Notes: generated by a model not told the origin, from the letters alone. A stretch of DNA of 64,000 bases from Pseudomonas putida (GCF_026625125.1 NZ_CP113097.1:124001-188000), one strand, 5' to 3'; positions 1 through 10,035 are shown, counted from the stretch's first letter. Made by a program: numbers and translations.

Positions 1-729
1 GCGCTGTTGCTGGCCTACATGCTGTTCGGCTGGTTCGGTGCGGTGGTGAAGGAAAGCCGCGCCGGGCTGTACAGCGCGCAGCTGGACCGCTCGTTCCGCT
101 GGGGCATGAGCTGGTTCATCTTCTCCGAGGTGATGTTCTTCCTGGCGTTTTTTGGCGCACTTTTCTATGTACGGGTACTGGCCGGACCCTGGCTCGGCGG
201 AGAAGGCGCCAAAGGTGTCGCACACATGCTGTGGCCCAGTTTCGAGTTCGCCTGGCCCCTGCTCAATACCCCGGACCCCAAGTTGTTCCCGCCGCCCAAG
301 GACGTCATCGACCCTTGGCACCTGCCTTTGATCAACACCATTCTGCTGGTCAGTTCGAGCGTGACCATCACCATCGCCCACCATGCGCTGCGGCGTGGCC
401 ACCGTGGGGCGCTGAAGCTGTGGATGGCCATCACCATCTTGCTGGGGCTGAGCTTTATCGCACTGCAGGCCTACGAATACTTCGAGGCCTACACCCACTT
501 GGGCCTGACGCTGGGCTCGGGGATCTACGGCGCGACCTTCTTCATGCTCACAGGCTTCCACGGTGCCCACGTGACCTTGGGCACGATCATTTTGATCGTC
601 ATGTTCGTGCGCATCCTGCGGGGCCACTTCAACCCGGACAAACACTTCGGCTTCGAGGCGGCAAGCTGGTACTGGCACTTCGTCGATGTGGTGTGGGTTG
701 GGCTGTTCATCTTTGTGTATGTGCTGTGA
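1..729 (+). CDS. coxC: Cytochrome c oxidase subunit III (5' truncated by window edge)
   Basis: This is the membrane subunit III of the aa3-type haem-copper oxidase, the terminal oxidase that reduces O2 with electrons from cytochrome c. The reading frame is open from base 1, so the true start lies upstream; about 242 residues are visible and roughly the first 50 are missing. Features seen are several membrane helices, the conserved stretch around WGMSWFIFSEVMFF, GFHGAHVTLG, and the C-terminal SWYWHFVDVVWVGLF that closes this family. It is followed by the other oxidase assembly genes on the same strand (SURF1, heme A and O synthesis, SCO), which confirms the assignment. Confidence 0.96.
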   Translation, partial: ALLLAYMLFGWFGAVVKESRAGLYSAQLDRSFRWGMSWFIFSEVMFFLAFFGALFYVRVLAGPWLGGEGAKGVAHMLWPSFEFAWPLLNTPDPKLFPPPKDVIDPWHLPLINTILLVSSSVTITIAHHALRRGHRGALKLWMAITILLGLSFIALQAYEYFEAYTHLGLTLGSGIYGATFFMLTGFHGAHVTLGTIILIVMFVRILRGHFNPDKHFGFEAASWYWHFVDVVWVGLFIFVYVL

Positions 730-786
730 AGAGCGACACAGCCCTTTCGCGCCACAAGGCCGCCCCTACAGGTGGCGGCTGACGGC

Positions 787-990
787 CTAGAAGGGAGCGT
801 GGGAGACGAGCTGGCCAGAGATGAAGCCATATGCCACCAGGGCGATGGTCACGCAGGCCAAGGTGACACGCACGGTCAGTGCCTTGAGCAGGCGGGTGGA
901 GTTCTCATCGTCCTTGACCAGAAACACCAGGCCGCTGAACAGGCTGGCGATGGTGGCCAACAGCATCATGACAATCGCGGCCTTGAGCAT
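787..990 (-). CDS. Twin-transmembrane protein, DUF2909 family
   Basis: A 67-residue protein with two hydrophobic helices (about residues 4-25 and 41-60) joined by a charged loop, KDDENSTRLLKALTVRV. This matches the small inner-membrane proteins of the DUF2909 family, which sit in the cytochrome oxidase cluster of pseudomonads. It lies on the strand opposite to its neighbours, between coxC and the SURF1 gene. The function is unknown; location suggests a link to oxidase assembly, which is inference. The start is preceded by a GGAGAA-type ribosome site (complement of 991-1000). Confidence 0.8.
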   Translation of the reverse strand: MLKAAIVMMLLATIASLFSGLVFLVKDDENSTRLLKALTVRVTLACVTIALVAYGFISGQLVSHAPF

Positions 991-1041
991 GGCGTTTCTC
1001 CAGGGGGATGCGGTGATGTGGATAAGTATAGCGAGGCGCCC

Positions 1042-1782
1042 GTGAGGCTGTTTCGCCCGGGCTGGGTACCCACCCTGGTAGTGCTTGCGCTACTGCCGGG
1101 CTTGATCGCCCTTGGCTGCTGGCAATTGGGCCGAGCCGCCGAAAAGCGCGCATTGCTGGCCAGCCATGCCGAGCGTAGCGTCGACGCGCCGCTTTCCGCC
1201 GCCCAGTTGCAGCTGAGCGACGACCCCGCCTTCCGCCGTGTGCACCTCTACGGCCGCTTCGATGCCGAGCACAGCGTGCTGCTGGACAACCGCATGCGCG
1301 ACGGCCAGGCCGGCGTCGAGTTGCTGCAGCCGTTTCTCGACCAGCCCAGCGGCCTGTGGCTGTGGGTCAACCGCGGGTGGCTGCCCTGGCCCGACCGCCG
1401 CGTGCCGGTGCCCTTCGACACCCCTGCGCAGGCTCTGGCCCTGGATGCCTCGGTATACGTAGCGCCGGGCAGCACCTTTCAATTGCACCCCGACCCCGTT
1501 GGCGGCCAGTGGCCGCACCTGCTGACGGCGGTGAACCCCGTGCAACTGTGGCAACAGCTGCGGCGCGCAGGCTTCGCCCATGAACTGCGCCTGCAGCCTG
1601 GCCCGGCGGCGTACCGCCTGGACTGGCCAGTGGTGGCCATGGGGCCGGAAAAACACCTGGGCTATGCCGTGCAATGGTTCGCCCTGGCGACCGCGCTGGT
1701 GTTGCTCTACCTCTACTTTGGCTGGCACAACAAAAAGGAGAACCGCCATGGCCGCCACCACCACTCCACTGGACATGCCTGA
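1042..1782 (+). CDS. SURF1 family cytochrome oxidase biogenesis protein
   Basis: A protein of 246 residues starting at GTG 1042, where the family similarity begins (RLFRPGWVPTLVVLALLPGL). The frame is open further upstream, but that part overlaps the opposite-strand gene and has no family features. Two membrane helices bracket a periplasmic domain: one near residues 7-26 and one near the C-terminus (YAVQWFALATALVLLYLY). The motif VNRGWLPW is the SURF1 signature. SURF1 proteins help insert heme a into oxidase subunit I. It overlaps the next gene by 35 bp, so translation is probably coupled. Confidence 0.9.
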   Translation: MRLFRPGWVPTLVVLALLPGLIALGCWQLGRAAEKRALLASHAERSVDAPLSAAQLQLSDDPAFRRVHLYGRFDAEHSVLLDNRMRDGQAGVELLQPFLDQPSGLWLWVNRGWLPWPDRRVPVPFDTPAQALALDASVYVAPGSTFQLHPDPVGGQWPHLLTAVNPVQLWQQLRRAGFAHELRLQPGPAAYRLDWPVVAMGPEKHLGYAVQWFALATALVLLYLYFGWHNKKENRHGRHHHSTGHA

Positions 1783-2332
1783 ACGTCGCAAACCCAGAGC
1801 CCGCGGGCGTTTGCAGCTGATCCTGATTCTGCTGGTGGTGCTCGGCCCGATGATCCTGGCCACCAGCATGTACAAGCTCAAGTTCTGGGTGCCGGAAGGC
1901 CGAAGCTATCACGGCACGATGATCGGCAATGGCCAGAGCCGCGGCGATATCGGCATCGCTGGCGAGGACGCCCGTTGGCAACTGCTGGTCAGCGCCCCGG
2001 AAAACTGTGCTGAAGACTGCCAGCGTCTGGTTTACCTGGCGCGGCAGATCCAGATTGGCCTTGGCCGGGACGCCAGCCGTGCCAGCCATGCCTTGGCCGC
2101 TGCCCAACCGTTGAGCGCCGGCTACCAGGCCTTGCTGGCGCGCGAGTACCCACAGTTGCAGCGTTATCCACTCGATCCCCAGCGCTACCTTCAGAAGGTA
2201 GGAGACCCCGCGCCGCATCTGTGGATCGTCGACCCGCACGGCAATCTGGTGCTGCGCTATGACGGCAAGGTCAGCGGCAAGCATGTACTGGATGACCTGC
2301 GCCACCTGCTCAAGCTGTCCAACATCGGCTAG
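1748..2332 (+). CDS. Membrane-anchored thioredoxin-like protein of the cox cluster
   Basis: A protein of 194 residues starting at ATG 1748 behind AAGGAG. It has an arginine-rich N-terminus, one membrane helix (about residues 21-40, LQLILILLVVLGPMILA), then a periplasmic domain. That domain ends in PAPHLWIVDPHGNLVLRYD, which resembles the final strand of SCO or thioredoxin-fold proteins, but I see no CxxC or CxxxC pair. The only visible cysteines are close together in ENCAEDCQR. Its place between SURF1 and ctaA suggests a role in oxidase assembly; this is inference. Databases usually list it as a hypothetical cytochrome oxidase-associated protein. Confidence 0.75.
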   Translation: MAATTTPLDMPERRKPRARGRLQLILILLVVLGPMILATSMYKLKFWVPEGRSYHGTMIGNGQSRGDIGIAGEDARWQLLVSAPENCAEDCQRLVYLARQIQIGLGRDASRASHALAAAQPLSAGYQALLAREYPQLQRYPLDPQRYLQKVGDPAPHLWIVDPHGNLVLRYDGKVSGKHVLDDLRHLLKLSNIG

Positions 2333-2342
2333 GAGCCTTGCC

Positions 2343-3416
2343 ATGGCCAGACCTGGATTCCGCCTCGCTGTGTTCGCCACCCTGCTGGCACTGCTGGTCG
2401 TACTGCTCGGTGCGTATACCCGCCTGACTCATGCTGGCCTCGGCTGCCCCGACTGGCCTGGCTGCTATGGCTTCATCAGCGTGCCGAAAACCGACGCGCA
2501 GCTGGCCCATGCCGAACTGCACTTCCCCGAGCACCCGGTGGAGGTCGCCAAGGGCTGGGCCGAGATGGTCCATCGTTACTTTGCCGGCACGCTTGCCGTA
2601 GTGATCGCCCTGCTCGCCTTCCAAGCCGTGCGCCGGCATTCACGCGACGGCCAGCCCTACCGCCTGCCGGTGCTGCTGCTGGGCGCAGTGCTGGCCCAGG
2701 CGGCATTCGGCATGTGGACAGTAACCCTCAAGCTGTGGCCGCAGGTCGTCACCGCACATCTGCTGGGTGGCTTCACTACCCTGGCCTTGCTGTTCCTGCT
2801 ATCGCTGCGTCTATCTCGGGCCTTTGCGCCATTACCGAAACTACCGCTGAGCTTGCGACGGATCGCTGCCTTGGCGCTGCTGGTAGTGATCGGGCAGATT
2901 GCCCTGGGCGGCTGGGTCAGTTCCAACTATGCGGCCGTTGCCTGCATTGACCTGCCGACCTGCCATGGCCAGTGGTGGCCGGCAGCGGACTTCAGCAACG
3001 GCTTCCACCTGACCCAGCACGTGGGCCCCAATTACTTGGGCGGGCAACTGGACAGCGATGCGCGCACGGCCATCCATATCAGCCATCGGCTGGGCGCTCT
3101 TCTGGTCACTGGTGTGTTGCTGATGCTCAGCTGGAAGCTGCACCGCTGTGGCTTGTCTGGGTTGGGGCGCCTGGTACTGCTGGTGCTGGCGCTGCAGGTA
3201 GGCCTGGGCATCAGCAACGTGATGTTGCACCTGCCGCTGGCGGTGGCGGTGGCGCATAACGCAGGCGGCGCACTGTTGCTGCTGAGCATGGTGCTGGTCA
3301 ACTACCGTATCCGTGTCGTCGACAAGGTGCGTGTGGGCCAAGGCTGGCGCCTCACGCCGGTGACAGGCGTGGGCGCGCCCCATCACTTGAGGAACGCTTC
3401 GTGGCGACGCTTTTAA
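2343..3416 (+). CDS. ctaA: Heme A synthase (COX15/CtaA)
   Basis: A polytopic membrane protein of 357 residues that oxidises the C8 methyl group of heme O to give heme A for cytochrome aa3. The start at ATG 2343 follows GGAGCC and gives the typical opening [41 protein letters not shown]; the [14 protein letters not shown] stretch is the family hallmark. About eight helices are visible, with conserved histidines in [22 protein letters not shown] and AHNAGGA that bind heme. The 3' end overlaps the start of ctaB by 16 bp, a sign of translational coupling. Confidence 0.95.
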   Translation: MARPGFRLAVFATLLALLVVLLGAYTRLTHAGLGCPDWPGCYGFISVPKTDAQLAHAELHFPEHPVEVAKGWAEMVHRYFAGTLAVVIALLAFQAVRRHSRDGQPYRLPVLLLGAVLAQAAFGMWTVTLKLWPQVVTAHLLGGFTTLALLFLLSLRLSRAFAPLPKLPLSLRRIAALALLVVIGQIALGGWVSSNYAAVACIDLPTCHGQWWPAADFSNGFHLTQHVGPNYLGGQLDSDARTAIHISHRLGALLVTGVLLMLSWKLHRCGLSGLGRLVLLVLALQVGLGISNVMLHLPLAVAVAHNAGGALLLLSMVLVNYRIRVVDKVRVGQGWRLTPVTGVGAPHHLRNASWRRF

Positions 3417-4294
3417 GTGCCCAACGTGCGGGCTGGCGCGACTATCTGGAGCTGACCAAGCCCAAGGTGGTGGTGCTGATGCTGATCACTTCGCTGGTAG
3501 GCATGTTCCTGGCGACCCGTGCCGGGGTGCCTTGGCGTGTGCTGCTGTTCGGCAATCTGGGGATTGCCCTGTGCGCGGGGGCCGCGGCGACGGTCAACCA
3601 TGTGTTGGACCGGCGCATCGATGCGCTGATGGCCCGCACCCACAAGCGGCCGCTGGCCGAGGGGCGGGTCGCGCCGGTGCCGGCACTGTTATTCGCCCTC
3701 GCCCTGGCGCTGCTGGGTATGGCCCTGTTGCTGGTGTTCACCAACGCCCTCGCTGCCTGGCTGACGCTTGCCTCTCTACTCGGCTATGCGGTGCTCTACA
3801 CCGGCTTTCTCAAGCGCGCGACCCCGCAGAACATCGTTATCGGAGGCCTGGCAGGCGCGGCCCCGCCGCTGCTTGGCTGGGTGGCAGTGAGTGGCCATGT
3901 CAGTGCCGAGCCCTTGTTGCTGGTGCTGATCATCTTCGCCTGGACGCCACCACACTTCTGGGCGCTGGCCATTCACCGCAAGCAGGAGTACGCCAAGGCC
4001 GATATCCCGATGCTGCCGGTGACCCACGGCGAGCGCTACACCAAGCTGCACATCTTGCTCTACACCCTGATCCTGCTGGCGGTGACCCTGCTGCCCTACG
4101 CCATCCACATGAGCGGCCCGTTGTATCTGGCCTGCGCCATCGCCCTTGGTCTGCGCTTCCTGCAATGGGCCTGGGTGTTGTACCGTGGCAGCCGGCCGCA
4201 CGCGGCGATCGGCACCTTCAAGTACTCTATCGGGTACCTGTTCGCGCTGTTCATCGCGTTGCTTGTTGACCACTACCTGTTGCTGAACCTATGA
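3401..4294 (+). CDS. ctaB: Protoheme IX farnesyltransferase (heme O synthase)
   Basis: A membrane prenyltransferase of 297 residues that converts protoheme to heme O, the substrate of CtaA. It belongs to the UbiA superfamily: the first aspartate-rich motif is [20 protein letters not shown] near residues 67-86, and many helices follow. The start is GTG 3401 inside the end of ctaA. It overlaps the next gene by 4 bp (ATGA). P. putida genomes often carry a second copy, cyoE, with the bo3 oxidase; this copy belongs to the aa3 operon by position. Confidence 0.95.
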   Translation: MATLLSAQRAGWRDYLELTKPKVVVLMLITSLVGMFLATRAGVPWRVLLFGNLGIALCAGAAATVNHVLDRRIDALMARTHKRPLAEGRVAPVPALLFALALALLGMALLLVFTNALAAWLTLASLLGYAVLYTGFLKRATPQNIVIGGLAGAAPPLLGWVAVSGHVSAEPLLLVLIIFAWTPPHFWALAIHRKQEYAKADIPMLPVTHGERYTKLHILLYTLILLAVTLLPYAIHMSGPLYLACAIALGLRFLQWAWVLYRGSRPHAAIGTFKYSIGYLFALFIALLVDHYLLLNL

Positions 4295-4923
4295 CCCGAA
4301 CCCAGAAAACCGTCTTCATCCTCGTTGCCCTGGTCGCGTTGATCATGGGCCTGACCGTCAACAAGGTGCTCAATGGCAGTGACCAGCCAAACCCCACGCA
4401 GTTGATCGATGCCGGCATCATCCTCCTGCCGCAGAGCCGCACGGTCGCCGACGTGACCATGACCAACCAGGACGGCCAGCCGGTGCAGCTGGACGAGCTC
4501 AAGGGCAAATGGTCGCTGCTGTTCTTTGGCTACACCTATTGCCCGGATATCTGCCCTACTACCCTGGCGCAGTTGCGGCAGGTGAAGAGCGAGCTGCCCA
4601 AGGAAGCGGTCGACCGCCTGCAGGTGGTACTGGTGAGTGTCGATCCGAACCGCGACACGCCGAACCAGCTCAAGCAGTACCTGGGCTATTTCGACAAGGA
4701 TTTCGTCGGCGTGGCGGGGTCGATCGAAGATACTCAGAAGCTGGCCAATGCCTTGAGCATTCCGTTCATCCCGGCCGATACCAGCAAGCCCGGTTATACC
4801 GTGGATCACAGCGGCAACCTGGCGATTGTCGGGCCGGACGGTCGTCAGCGTGGGTTCATCCGGGCGCCGTTCAACAACCAGAAGCTGGTGGCGCAGTTGC
4901 CGGGGCTTGTGAAGCGCGATTGA
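4291..4923 (+). CDS. SCO1/SenC copper chaperone
   Basis: A protein of 210 residues with an N-terminal membrane anchor (about residues 9-26) and a periplasmic thioredoxin-fold domain. The copper ligands of the family are visible: C84 and C88 in [10 protein letters not shown], and H173 in [11 protein letters not shown] proteins deliver copper to the CuA site of oxidase subunit II and help reduce its thiols. It is the last gene of the cox operon; the next gene is convergent. Confidence 0.94.
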   Translation: MTRTQKTVFILVALVALIMGLTVNKVLNGSDQPNPTQLIDAGIILLPQSRTVADVTMTNQDGQPVQLDELKGKWSLLFFGYTYCPDICPTTLAQLRQVKSELPKEAVDRLQVVLVSVDPNRDTPNQLKQYLGYFDKDFVGVAGSIEDTQKLANALSIPFIPADTSKPGYTVDHSGNLAIVGPDGRQRGFIRAPFNNQKLVAQLPGLVKRD

Positions 4924-4978
4924 AACTCCCGGCCTGCTTAGGCCAGCGCGGCACAAGGCCGCTCCACAAGGCACCGCA

Positions 4979-4994
4979 CGCGCCTTCAGGCGCG
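4979..4994. terminator. Short GC-rich hairpin between convergent genes
   Basis: A 6-bp stem (CGCGCC/GGCGCG) with a TTCA loop lies in the 97-bp gap between sco and the convergent polyamine-binding protein gene. There is no clear T-run on either strand, so termination here is only plausible. The gap also contains REP-like remnants (CAAGGCCGCTCCACAAGG). Confidence 0.4.
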
Positions 4995-5020
4995 CGCGGT
5001 CTTGCTAACACAAGGCGGTA

Positions 5021-6124
5021 TCAAGTCCCGGACTTGATCCTGGTCCAGGCCCGCGTCCGCGCCCGCTCTGCCTCACGCGTCAAAGGCTTGAGCGTGTACA
5101 GCTTGGCCATTGCCTCAGGGGTCGGATACAGGTTGGGATTATTGCGAATCGCTGGGCTGACCTGATCCGTCGCATCCTTGTTCGGGTTCGGGTAGCCGAC
5201 AAAGTCGCTGATCGGCGCAATCACCTCTGGGCGCAGCAGGTAGTTGATGAACGTATGCGCATCCTCCGGGTTGGCGGCGCCTTTCGGAATCGCCAGCATG
5301 TCGAACCAGATCGGCGCGCCCTCCTTGGGCAGCCGCATGTCCACCACCACACCGTTCTTCGCATCTCGGGCGCGGTTTGCGGCCTGGGAGAAGCTGCCGG
5401 AATAACCAACGGCAACGCAGATATCGCCGTTGGCGATGTCCGCCATGTACTTGGAAGAGTGGAAGTAGGTGATATACGGGCGGATCTTCAGCAGCAGGGC
5501 TTGGGCTTGCTTGTAGTCACCTGGCTTGCTGCTGTTGGGGTCCAGCCCGAGGTATTGCAACGCCAGAGGCAGGATCTCTGATGGCGAGTCGAGCAGCGCT
5601 ACGCCGCACTGCTTGAGCTTGGCGATGTTCTCTTCCTTGAAGAGCAGGTCCCAGCTGTCCACCGGAGCCTTGTCGCCCAGTACTGCCTTGACCTTGTCTG
5701 GGTTGAAACCGATCAGCACCGTGCCGTACATGTAAGGCACGGCGAACTTGTTGCCCGGGTCGTTGGCCTCGATCAGCTTCATCAATGCCGGGTCCAGGTG
5801 TTGCCAGTTCGGCAGCTTGCTGCGGTCCAGTGGCTGGAACACCCCCGCCTCTATCTGCTTGGCGAGGAACACGTTGGACGGCACTACCACGTCGTAGCCG
5901 GAGTTACCCGTTAACAGCTTCGCCTCCAGGGCTTCGTTGGTGTCGAAAATGTCGTAGACCAGCTTGACGCCGCTGTCCTTCTGGAAGCTGGTCAAGGTTT
6001 GCGGGGTGATGTAATCGAACCAGTTGTACACGCGCAAGGTGCGCTGTTCGGCTTGCGCCTGAAGGGCGCCGGCGCACAGGGTGGCCGCGATGAGTGGGGC
6101 GAGCAGGCGCTTGAGTCTGGCCAT
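5021..6124 (-). CDS. Polyamine ABC transporter substrate-binding protein (PotF/SpuD-like)
   Basis: A periplasmic binding protein of 367 residues. The N-terminus is a signal peptide ([25 protein letters not shown]). The mature part opens with [12 protein letters not shown], typical of PotF/SpuD, and contains [18 protein letters not shown] and WDLLFK. These proteins bind putrescine or spermidine in the periplasm. No transporter permease or ATPase genes lie beside it, so it either serves a transporter encoded elsewhere or delivers ligand for sensing. Its ATG overlaps the stop of the upstream acetylpolyamine hydrolase gene by one base (TAATG), so the two are one transcription unit. Confidence 0.9.
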   Translation of the reverse strand: MARLKRLLAPLIAATLCAGALQAQAEQRTLRVYNWFDYITPQTLTSFQKDSGVKLVYDIFDTNEALEAKLLTGNSGYDVVVPSNVFLAKQIEAGVFQPLDRSKLPNWQHLDPALMKLIEANDPGNKFAVPYMYGTVLIGFNPDKVKAVLGDKAPVDSWDLLFKEENIAKLKQCGVALLDSPSEILPLALQYLGLDPNSSKPGDYKQAQALLLKIRPYITYFHSSKYMADIANGDICVAVGYSGSFSQAANRARDAKNGVVVDMRLPKEGAPIWFDMLAIPKGAANPEDAHTFINYLLRPEVIAPISDFVGYPNPNKDATDQVSPAIRNNPNLYPTPEAMAKLYTLKPLTREAERARTRAWTRIKSGT

Positions 6125-7167
6125 TATCGGGCTCCTGGCTGGGCGAGCTGGAAACCTTCCAGCACATTGACCGCGTTGATACCGATTTCTTCCACTGCGT
6201 AGCCGCCTTCCATCACGAACAAGGTCGGCTTGCCGAGCTGGGCGATACGCTTGCCCATTTCCAGGTAGTCCGGGCTGTCCAGCTTGAACTGAGAGATAGG
6301 GTCATCCTTGAAGGTATCCACCCCCAGTGAGATGACAAGCACGTCAGCGTCGTAGCCGGCGATGCGCGTGCAGGCATCCTCCAGCGCAGCGCTCCAGGCG
6401 GCCCAGTCACTGCCCGCTGGCAGCGGATAGTTGATGTTGCAGCCAGCGCCCGCACCTGCGCCGGTTTCGTCCGCGTAGCCCAAAAAGAACGGGAACTCGT
6501 CTTGCGGGTCGCCGTGGATCGAGGCGAAGAACACGTCTTCGCGGTGGTAGAAGATGTCCTGGGTGCCATTGCCATGGTGGTAGTCGACGTCGAGGATAGC
6601 CACCTTGGCCCTGCCCTGGTCGAGGAAGGCTTGGGCTGCGATCGCGGCGTTGTTCAGGTAGCAGTAACCTCCCATCACCTCAGCGGCGGCGTGATGCCCT
6701 GGTGGGCGGCACAGGGCGAAGGCCGCATGGGCGCCTTGCTCGATTGCAGCCTGGGCGGTGAGGGCAACCTGTGCTGCGCTGTAGGCGGCTTGCCAGGTAC
6801 CCGCTGTGATGGGCGCGCCGGCATCGAAACTGTAGTAACCCAGTTCGCCATGCAGGCCGGTGGGTTTGACCTGGCGCAAGGTGCGAGCTGGCCAGGTGAA
6901 GGGCAGCAGGTCGCCTTCCTGACCCAACGCGGCCCAACGCGCCCAGGCACCTTCGAAGAAGTCGAGATAGTCGGCGCTGTGGATGCGCTGCAGCGGTGCA
7001 CGGCCGAAATCGGTCGGGGCCTGGACAGCACCGAGGTTGCGCTTTTTCACTTGCTCGAGCACATGGTCAGCGCGCGACGGCATTTCGAAGCAGGGCATCA
7101 GTTTGCCGTCGATCAGCTCGCAGCGGCCGTGGTGCAGGCGGTGGTCATCGGAATAGATCGTCAGCAT
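6124..7167 (-). CDS. Acetylpolyamine aminohydrolase (histone deacetylase superfamily)
   Basis: An enzyme of 347 residues that removes acetyl groups from acetylated polyamines such as acetylputrescine. The start at 7167 follows GGAGAACAAC; a longer frame exists upstream but lacks family sequence. Catalytic features are visible: PPGHHAAAE (H158, H159), the zinc site [11 protein letters not shown] (D195, H197) and [10 protein letters not shown] with the catalytic tyrosine. These positions match the well-studied bacterial acetylpolyamine amidohydrolases. It is co-transcribed with the polyamine-binding protein downstream. Confidence 0.92.
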   Translation of the reverse strand: MLTIYSDDHRLHHGRCELIDGKLMPCFEMPSRADHVLEQVKKRNLGAVQAPTDFGRAPLQRIHSADYLDFFEGAWARWAALGQEGDLLPFTWPARTLRQVKPTGLHGELGYYSFDAGAPITAGTWQAAYSAAQVALTAQAAIEQGAHAAFALCRPPGHHAAAEVMGGYCYLNNAAIAAQAFLDQGRAKVAILDVDYHHGNGTQDIFYHREDVFFASIHGDPQDEFPFFLGYADETGAGAGAGCNINYPLPAGSDWAAWSAALEDACTRIAGYDADVLVISLGVDTFKDDPISQFKLDSPDYLEMGKRIAQLGKPTLFVMEGGYAVEEIGINAVNVLEGFQLAQPGAR

Positions 7168-7278
7168 TGTTGTTCTCCGGTGGTACTGGCGTTGGCCCAT
7201 TTTCACGGGCTGCCGGGTGCGGGAGAACGACGCAAACGGCCAAAAGGGGATCGATGTGGCCAAGCTCGCAGGCCCCGC

Positions 7279-8271
7279 TCAACCTCGGAAATGGCTGGGC
7301 GCAACACCGCTCCACCGCTGGAACGCATGCCGGAAGCTCGCCGTCTCACTGAACCCCAGGCGCTCGGCAATCCGGTAGATCGGCATCTTGTCATCGGCGA
7401 GCAATTGCTTGGCGCGCTCGAACCGAAGCTCATCGAGCAGCTGTTGATAACTGCTGCCGAGCGCCTGCAAGTGCCGGCGCAAGGTGCGAGACGAACAGTT
7501 CATCTGCCGCGCCAAGCCCTCAAGGCCGGGGGCAGCGTCCAGTTGCTGCAGCAGCAACTGGCGAATCCGCCCCAGCCAGGCCTGGCGCCCTGTGAATTCA
7601 AGGTTCAGGCGCCGGCAGCGTTCGCTCATGGCTTTGTGCGTGATCGGGTCGGCAAGCGGCAGCGGCGTGTCCAACCAGTGTCGATCGAACGCAAAGGCGT
7701 TGTCTTTCGCGTCGAAGCCCAGAGGGCAGGGGAAGGCCCCGTTGTAGCGCTGATGGTAGGCAGGCTGGGCATGCGCGAAGCGGGCGCCGAGCAGGGGCAG
7801 TGGCCGGCCCAGCAGGTCGTCACAGATGACTTTGAGCGACACCAGGCAGAACTCGGCATTGAAAGCGGCCAGCGCCGGGAGGTCGCGATATTCGTCGGCG
7901 CTAAGCCAGATGCGCTGGCCGTCGTCTGTCAGGCGTAAGCGAAAGACTGTTCCCAGCAGTGCCGGATACTGCAAAGCCAGCCGCAAGGCGTCACCCAAAG
8001 TGGCACTGGAGAGCAGGGCGTAACCCAGCATGCCGTAGCACGACACATGCATGCGCTGGCCCAGTTCCAGGCCAATGTCCTCACGCCGTGCCACGGCATT
8101 GGCGCATACCTGCAGCTCTTGCTGGGTGGTGATGCGCGCATCGGCATGGCCAAGGTCTGCCAGGCCTATACCGCTGCCAGCCAGCAGCGCCGTAGCCTCG
8201 CACCCTTGCTCCTGGAACAGGTTGAGGATCAGCGAAACCGCGTTGAGGGTGGTCATGTGGCTGTGCAGCAT
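7279..8271 (-). CDS. AraC family transcriptional regulator
   Basis: A regulator of about 330 residues. The N-terminal two thirds match the arabinose-binding-like ligand domain seen in OruR and ArgR type regulators (GLELGQRMHVSCYGMLGYALLSS). The C-terminal 100 residues hold two helix-turn-helix motifs, including MNCSSRTLRRHLQ and the signature IAERLGFSETASFRHAFQRWSG. I chose ATG 8271 because a GGAA ribosome site precedes it; ATG 8301 and ATG 8256 are alternatives. It lies upstream of the acetylpolyamine genes on the same strand, so control of polyamine or amino-acid use is plausible but not shown. Confidence 0.88.
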   Translation of the reverse strand: MLHSHMTTLNAVSLILNLFQEQGCEATALLAGSGIGLADLGHADARITTQQELQVCANAVARREDIGLELGQRMHVSCYGMLGYALLSSATLGDALRLALQYPALLGTVFRLRLTDDGQRIWLSADEYRDLPALAAFNAEFCLVSLKVICDDLLGRPLPLLGARFAHAQPAYHQRYNGAFPCPLGFDAKDNAFAFDRHWLDTPLPLADPITHKAMSERCRRLNLEFTGRQAWLGRIRQLLLQQLDAAPGLEGLARQMNCSSRTLRRHLQALGSSYQQLLDELRFERAKQLLADDKMPIYRIAERLGFSETASFRHAFQRWSGVAPSHFRG

Positions 8272-8336
8272 GCTCGGTATTTCCGTGGGGCTGGGAAACA
8301 TTACAGAGCAAGTTGTGTGCCGGGATCGCGCGGGCG

Positions 8337-8370
8337 AAAAAAAGGGCCCGTAGCGTGCGCTCGGGCCCTT
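8337..8370 (-). terminator. Rho-independent terminator of aspA
   Basis: On the minus strand AAGGGCCCG, an 11-base loop and CGGGCCCTT are followed by a run of seven T residues. The site lies 58 bp after the aspA stop codon and before the AraC gene. Confidence 0.85.
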
Positions 8371-8428
8371 GAAAGGTCGAGAGGTGTCTAGTCCCTCAAA
8401 CCTGGTGAGACTGTTTGCAGCAGCCGGG

Positions 8429-9853
8429 TTACGCCTTCAGCGGAACCAGACGTGGAGCGATCATGTTTTCCGGGCGCAGGATGTCGTTGAGCATCGCTTC
8501 GTCCAGCAGCTGTTCTTCGCGTACCAGCTCCAGCACGCCACGGCCGGTTTCCAGGGCTACGCGGGCAATACGGGTGGCGTTTTCGTAGCCGATGTAAGGG
8601 TTCAGGGCGGTGACCAGGCCGATCGAGTGCTCCACCAGTTCACGGCAGCGCTGTTCGTTGGCGGTGATGCCGACGATGCAGTGCTCGCGCAGCATGTCCA
8701 TGGCACGCTGGAGCAGGCGGATCGAGTCGAAGATCTTGTAGGCGATCAGCGGCTCCATCACGTTCAGCTGCAGCTGGCCACCTTCAGCGGCGACGGTCAG
8801 GGCCAGGTCGTTGCCCATGATGGCGAAGGCAACCTGGTTGACGGCCTCCGGGATGACCGGGTTGACCTTGCCTGGCATGATCGAGCTGCCTGGCTGACGC
8901 GCTGGCAGGTTGATTTCGTTGATGCCGGTACGTGGGCCGCTGGACAGCAGGCGCAGGTCGTTGCAGATCTTCGACAGCTTGACTGCAGTGCGCTTGAGCA
9001 TGCCGGAGAACAGCACGAAGGCGCCCATGTCCGAGGTGGCTTCGATCAGGTCGGCAGCCGGTACCAGCGGCTGGCCGCTGATGGTCGCCAAACGCTGTAC
9101 GGCCAGGGCCTGGTAGCCAGGGTCGGCGTTGATGCCGGTGCCGATGGCGGTACCGCCCAGGTTGATTTCGGTCAGCAGTTCCGGGGCCAGCGAGCGCAGA
9201 CGCTGCAGGTCTTCGGTCATGGTGGTGGCGAAGGCGCGGAACTCCTGGCCCAGGGTCATCGGCACGGCGTCCTGCAGCTGGGTGCGGCCCATCTTCAGTA
9301 CGTGGTCGAACTCTTTACCTTTGGCAGCGAAGGCCTGGATCAGGCTGTCGAGGCTGGCCAGCAGCGCGTCGTGGCCCAGCAGCAAGCCCAGACGGATGGC
9401 GGTCGGGTAAGCATCGTTGGTCGACTGCGCCATGTTCACATCGTTGTTCGGGTGCAGGTACTGGTATTCACCCTTCTGGTGGCCCATGGCCTCCAGCGCG
9501 ACGTTGGCGATGACCTCGTTGGCGTTCATGTTGGTGGAAGTACCAGCGCCACCTTGAATCATGTCCACCACGAACTGGTCGTGGAAGTCACCGCGGATCA
9601 GGCGGGCGCAGGCCTCGCTGATGGCGGCGTGCTTGGCATCGCTCAGGTGCCCCAGCTCACGGTTGGCATCGGCAGCAGCCTGCTTGACCATGGCAAGTGC
9701 CACGACCAGCTTCGGATAGTGCGACAGCGGAACACCGGAGAGATGGAAGTTGTTGGCAGCGCGCAGAGTCTGGATGCCGTAGTAGGCATCGGCAGGGACT
9801 TCAAGGGTACCAAGCAGATCTTTTTCGACGCGGAACGATGCAGCGGAGGACAT
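8429..9853 (-). CDS. aspA: Aspartate ammonia-lyase
   Basis: Aspartase of 474 residues, which converts L-aspartate to fumarate and ammonia. It belongs to the fumarase/aspartase superfamily; the signature GSSIMPGKVNP is present, along with TSTNMNANEVIAN and MGRTQLQDAVPMT. The start at 9853 (MSSAASFRVEKDLLG) is the one usual for pseudomonads; an in-frame ATG 12 bp upstream is an alternative, and neither has a strong ribosome site. A LysR regulator is divergent from it across a 182-bp gap. Confidence 0.95.
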   Translation of the reverse strand: MSSAASFRVEKDLLGTLEVPADAYYGIQTLRAANNFHLSGVPLSHYPKLVVALAMVKQAAADANRELGHLSDAKHAAISEACARLIRGDFHDQFVVDMIQGGAGTSTNMNANEVIANVALEAMGHQKGEYQYLHPNNDVNMAQSTNDAYPTAIRLGLLLGHDALLASLDSLIQAFAAKGKEFDHVLKMGRTQLQDAVPMTLGQEFRAFATTMTEDLQRLRSLAPELLTEINLGGTAIGTGINADPGYQALAVQRLATISGQPLVPAADLIEATSDMGAFVLFSGMLKRTAVKLSKICNDLRLLSSGPRTGINEINLPARQPGSSIMPGKVNPVIPEAVNQVAFAIMGNDLALTVAAEGGQLQLNVMEPLIAYKIFDSIRLLQRAMDMLREHCIVGITANEQRCRELVEHSIGLVTALNPYIGYENATRIARVALETGRGVLELVREEQLLDEAMLNDILRPENMIAPRLVPLKA

Positions 9854-10035
9854 GATGGATATCATCTCGATTTTGACCCGGCACCTGCCGGAATGGCGCT
9901 AATGCTAGGCCTTAAGGGGTTTTTGCGGCCAATGCTGTTGCACGCTAACCTATGCACAAACGGCATAGTGTTTGATGTGACGCCAATTGACATTCGAGCG
10001 TGTTCCATTTTGGTGCATGCCGGGAGATTCGTTTA

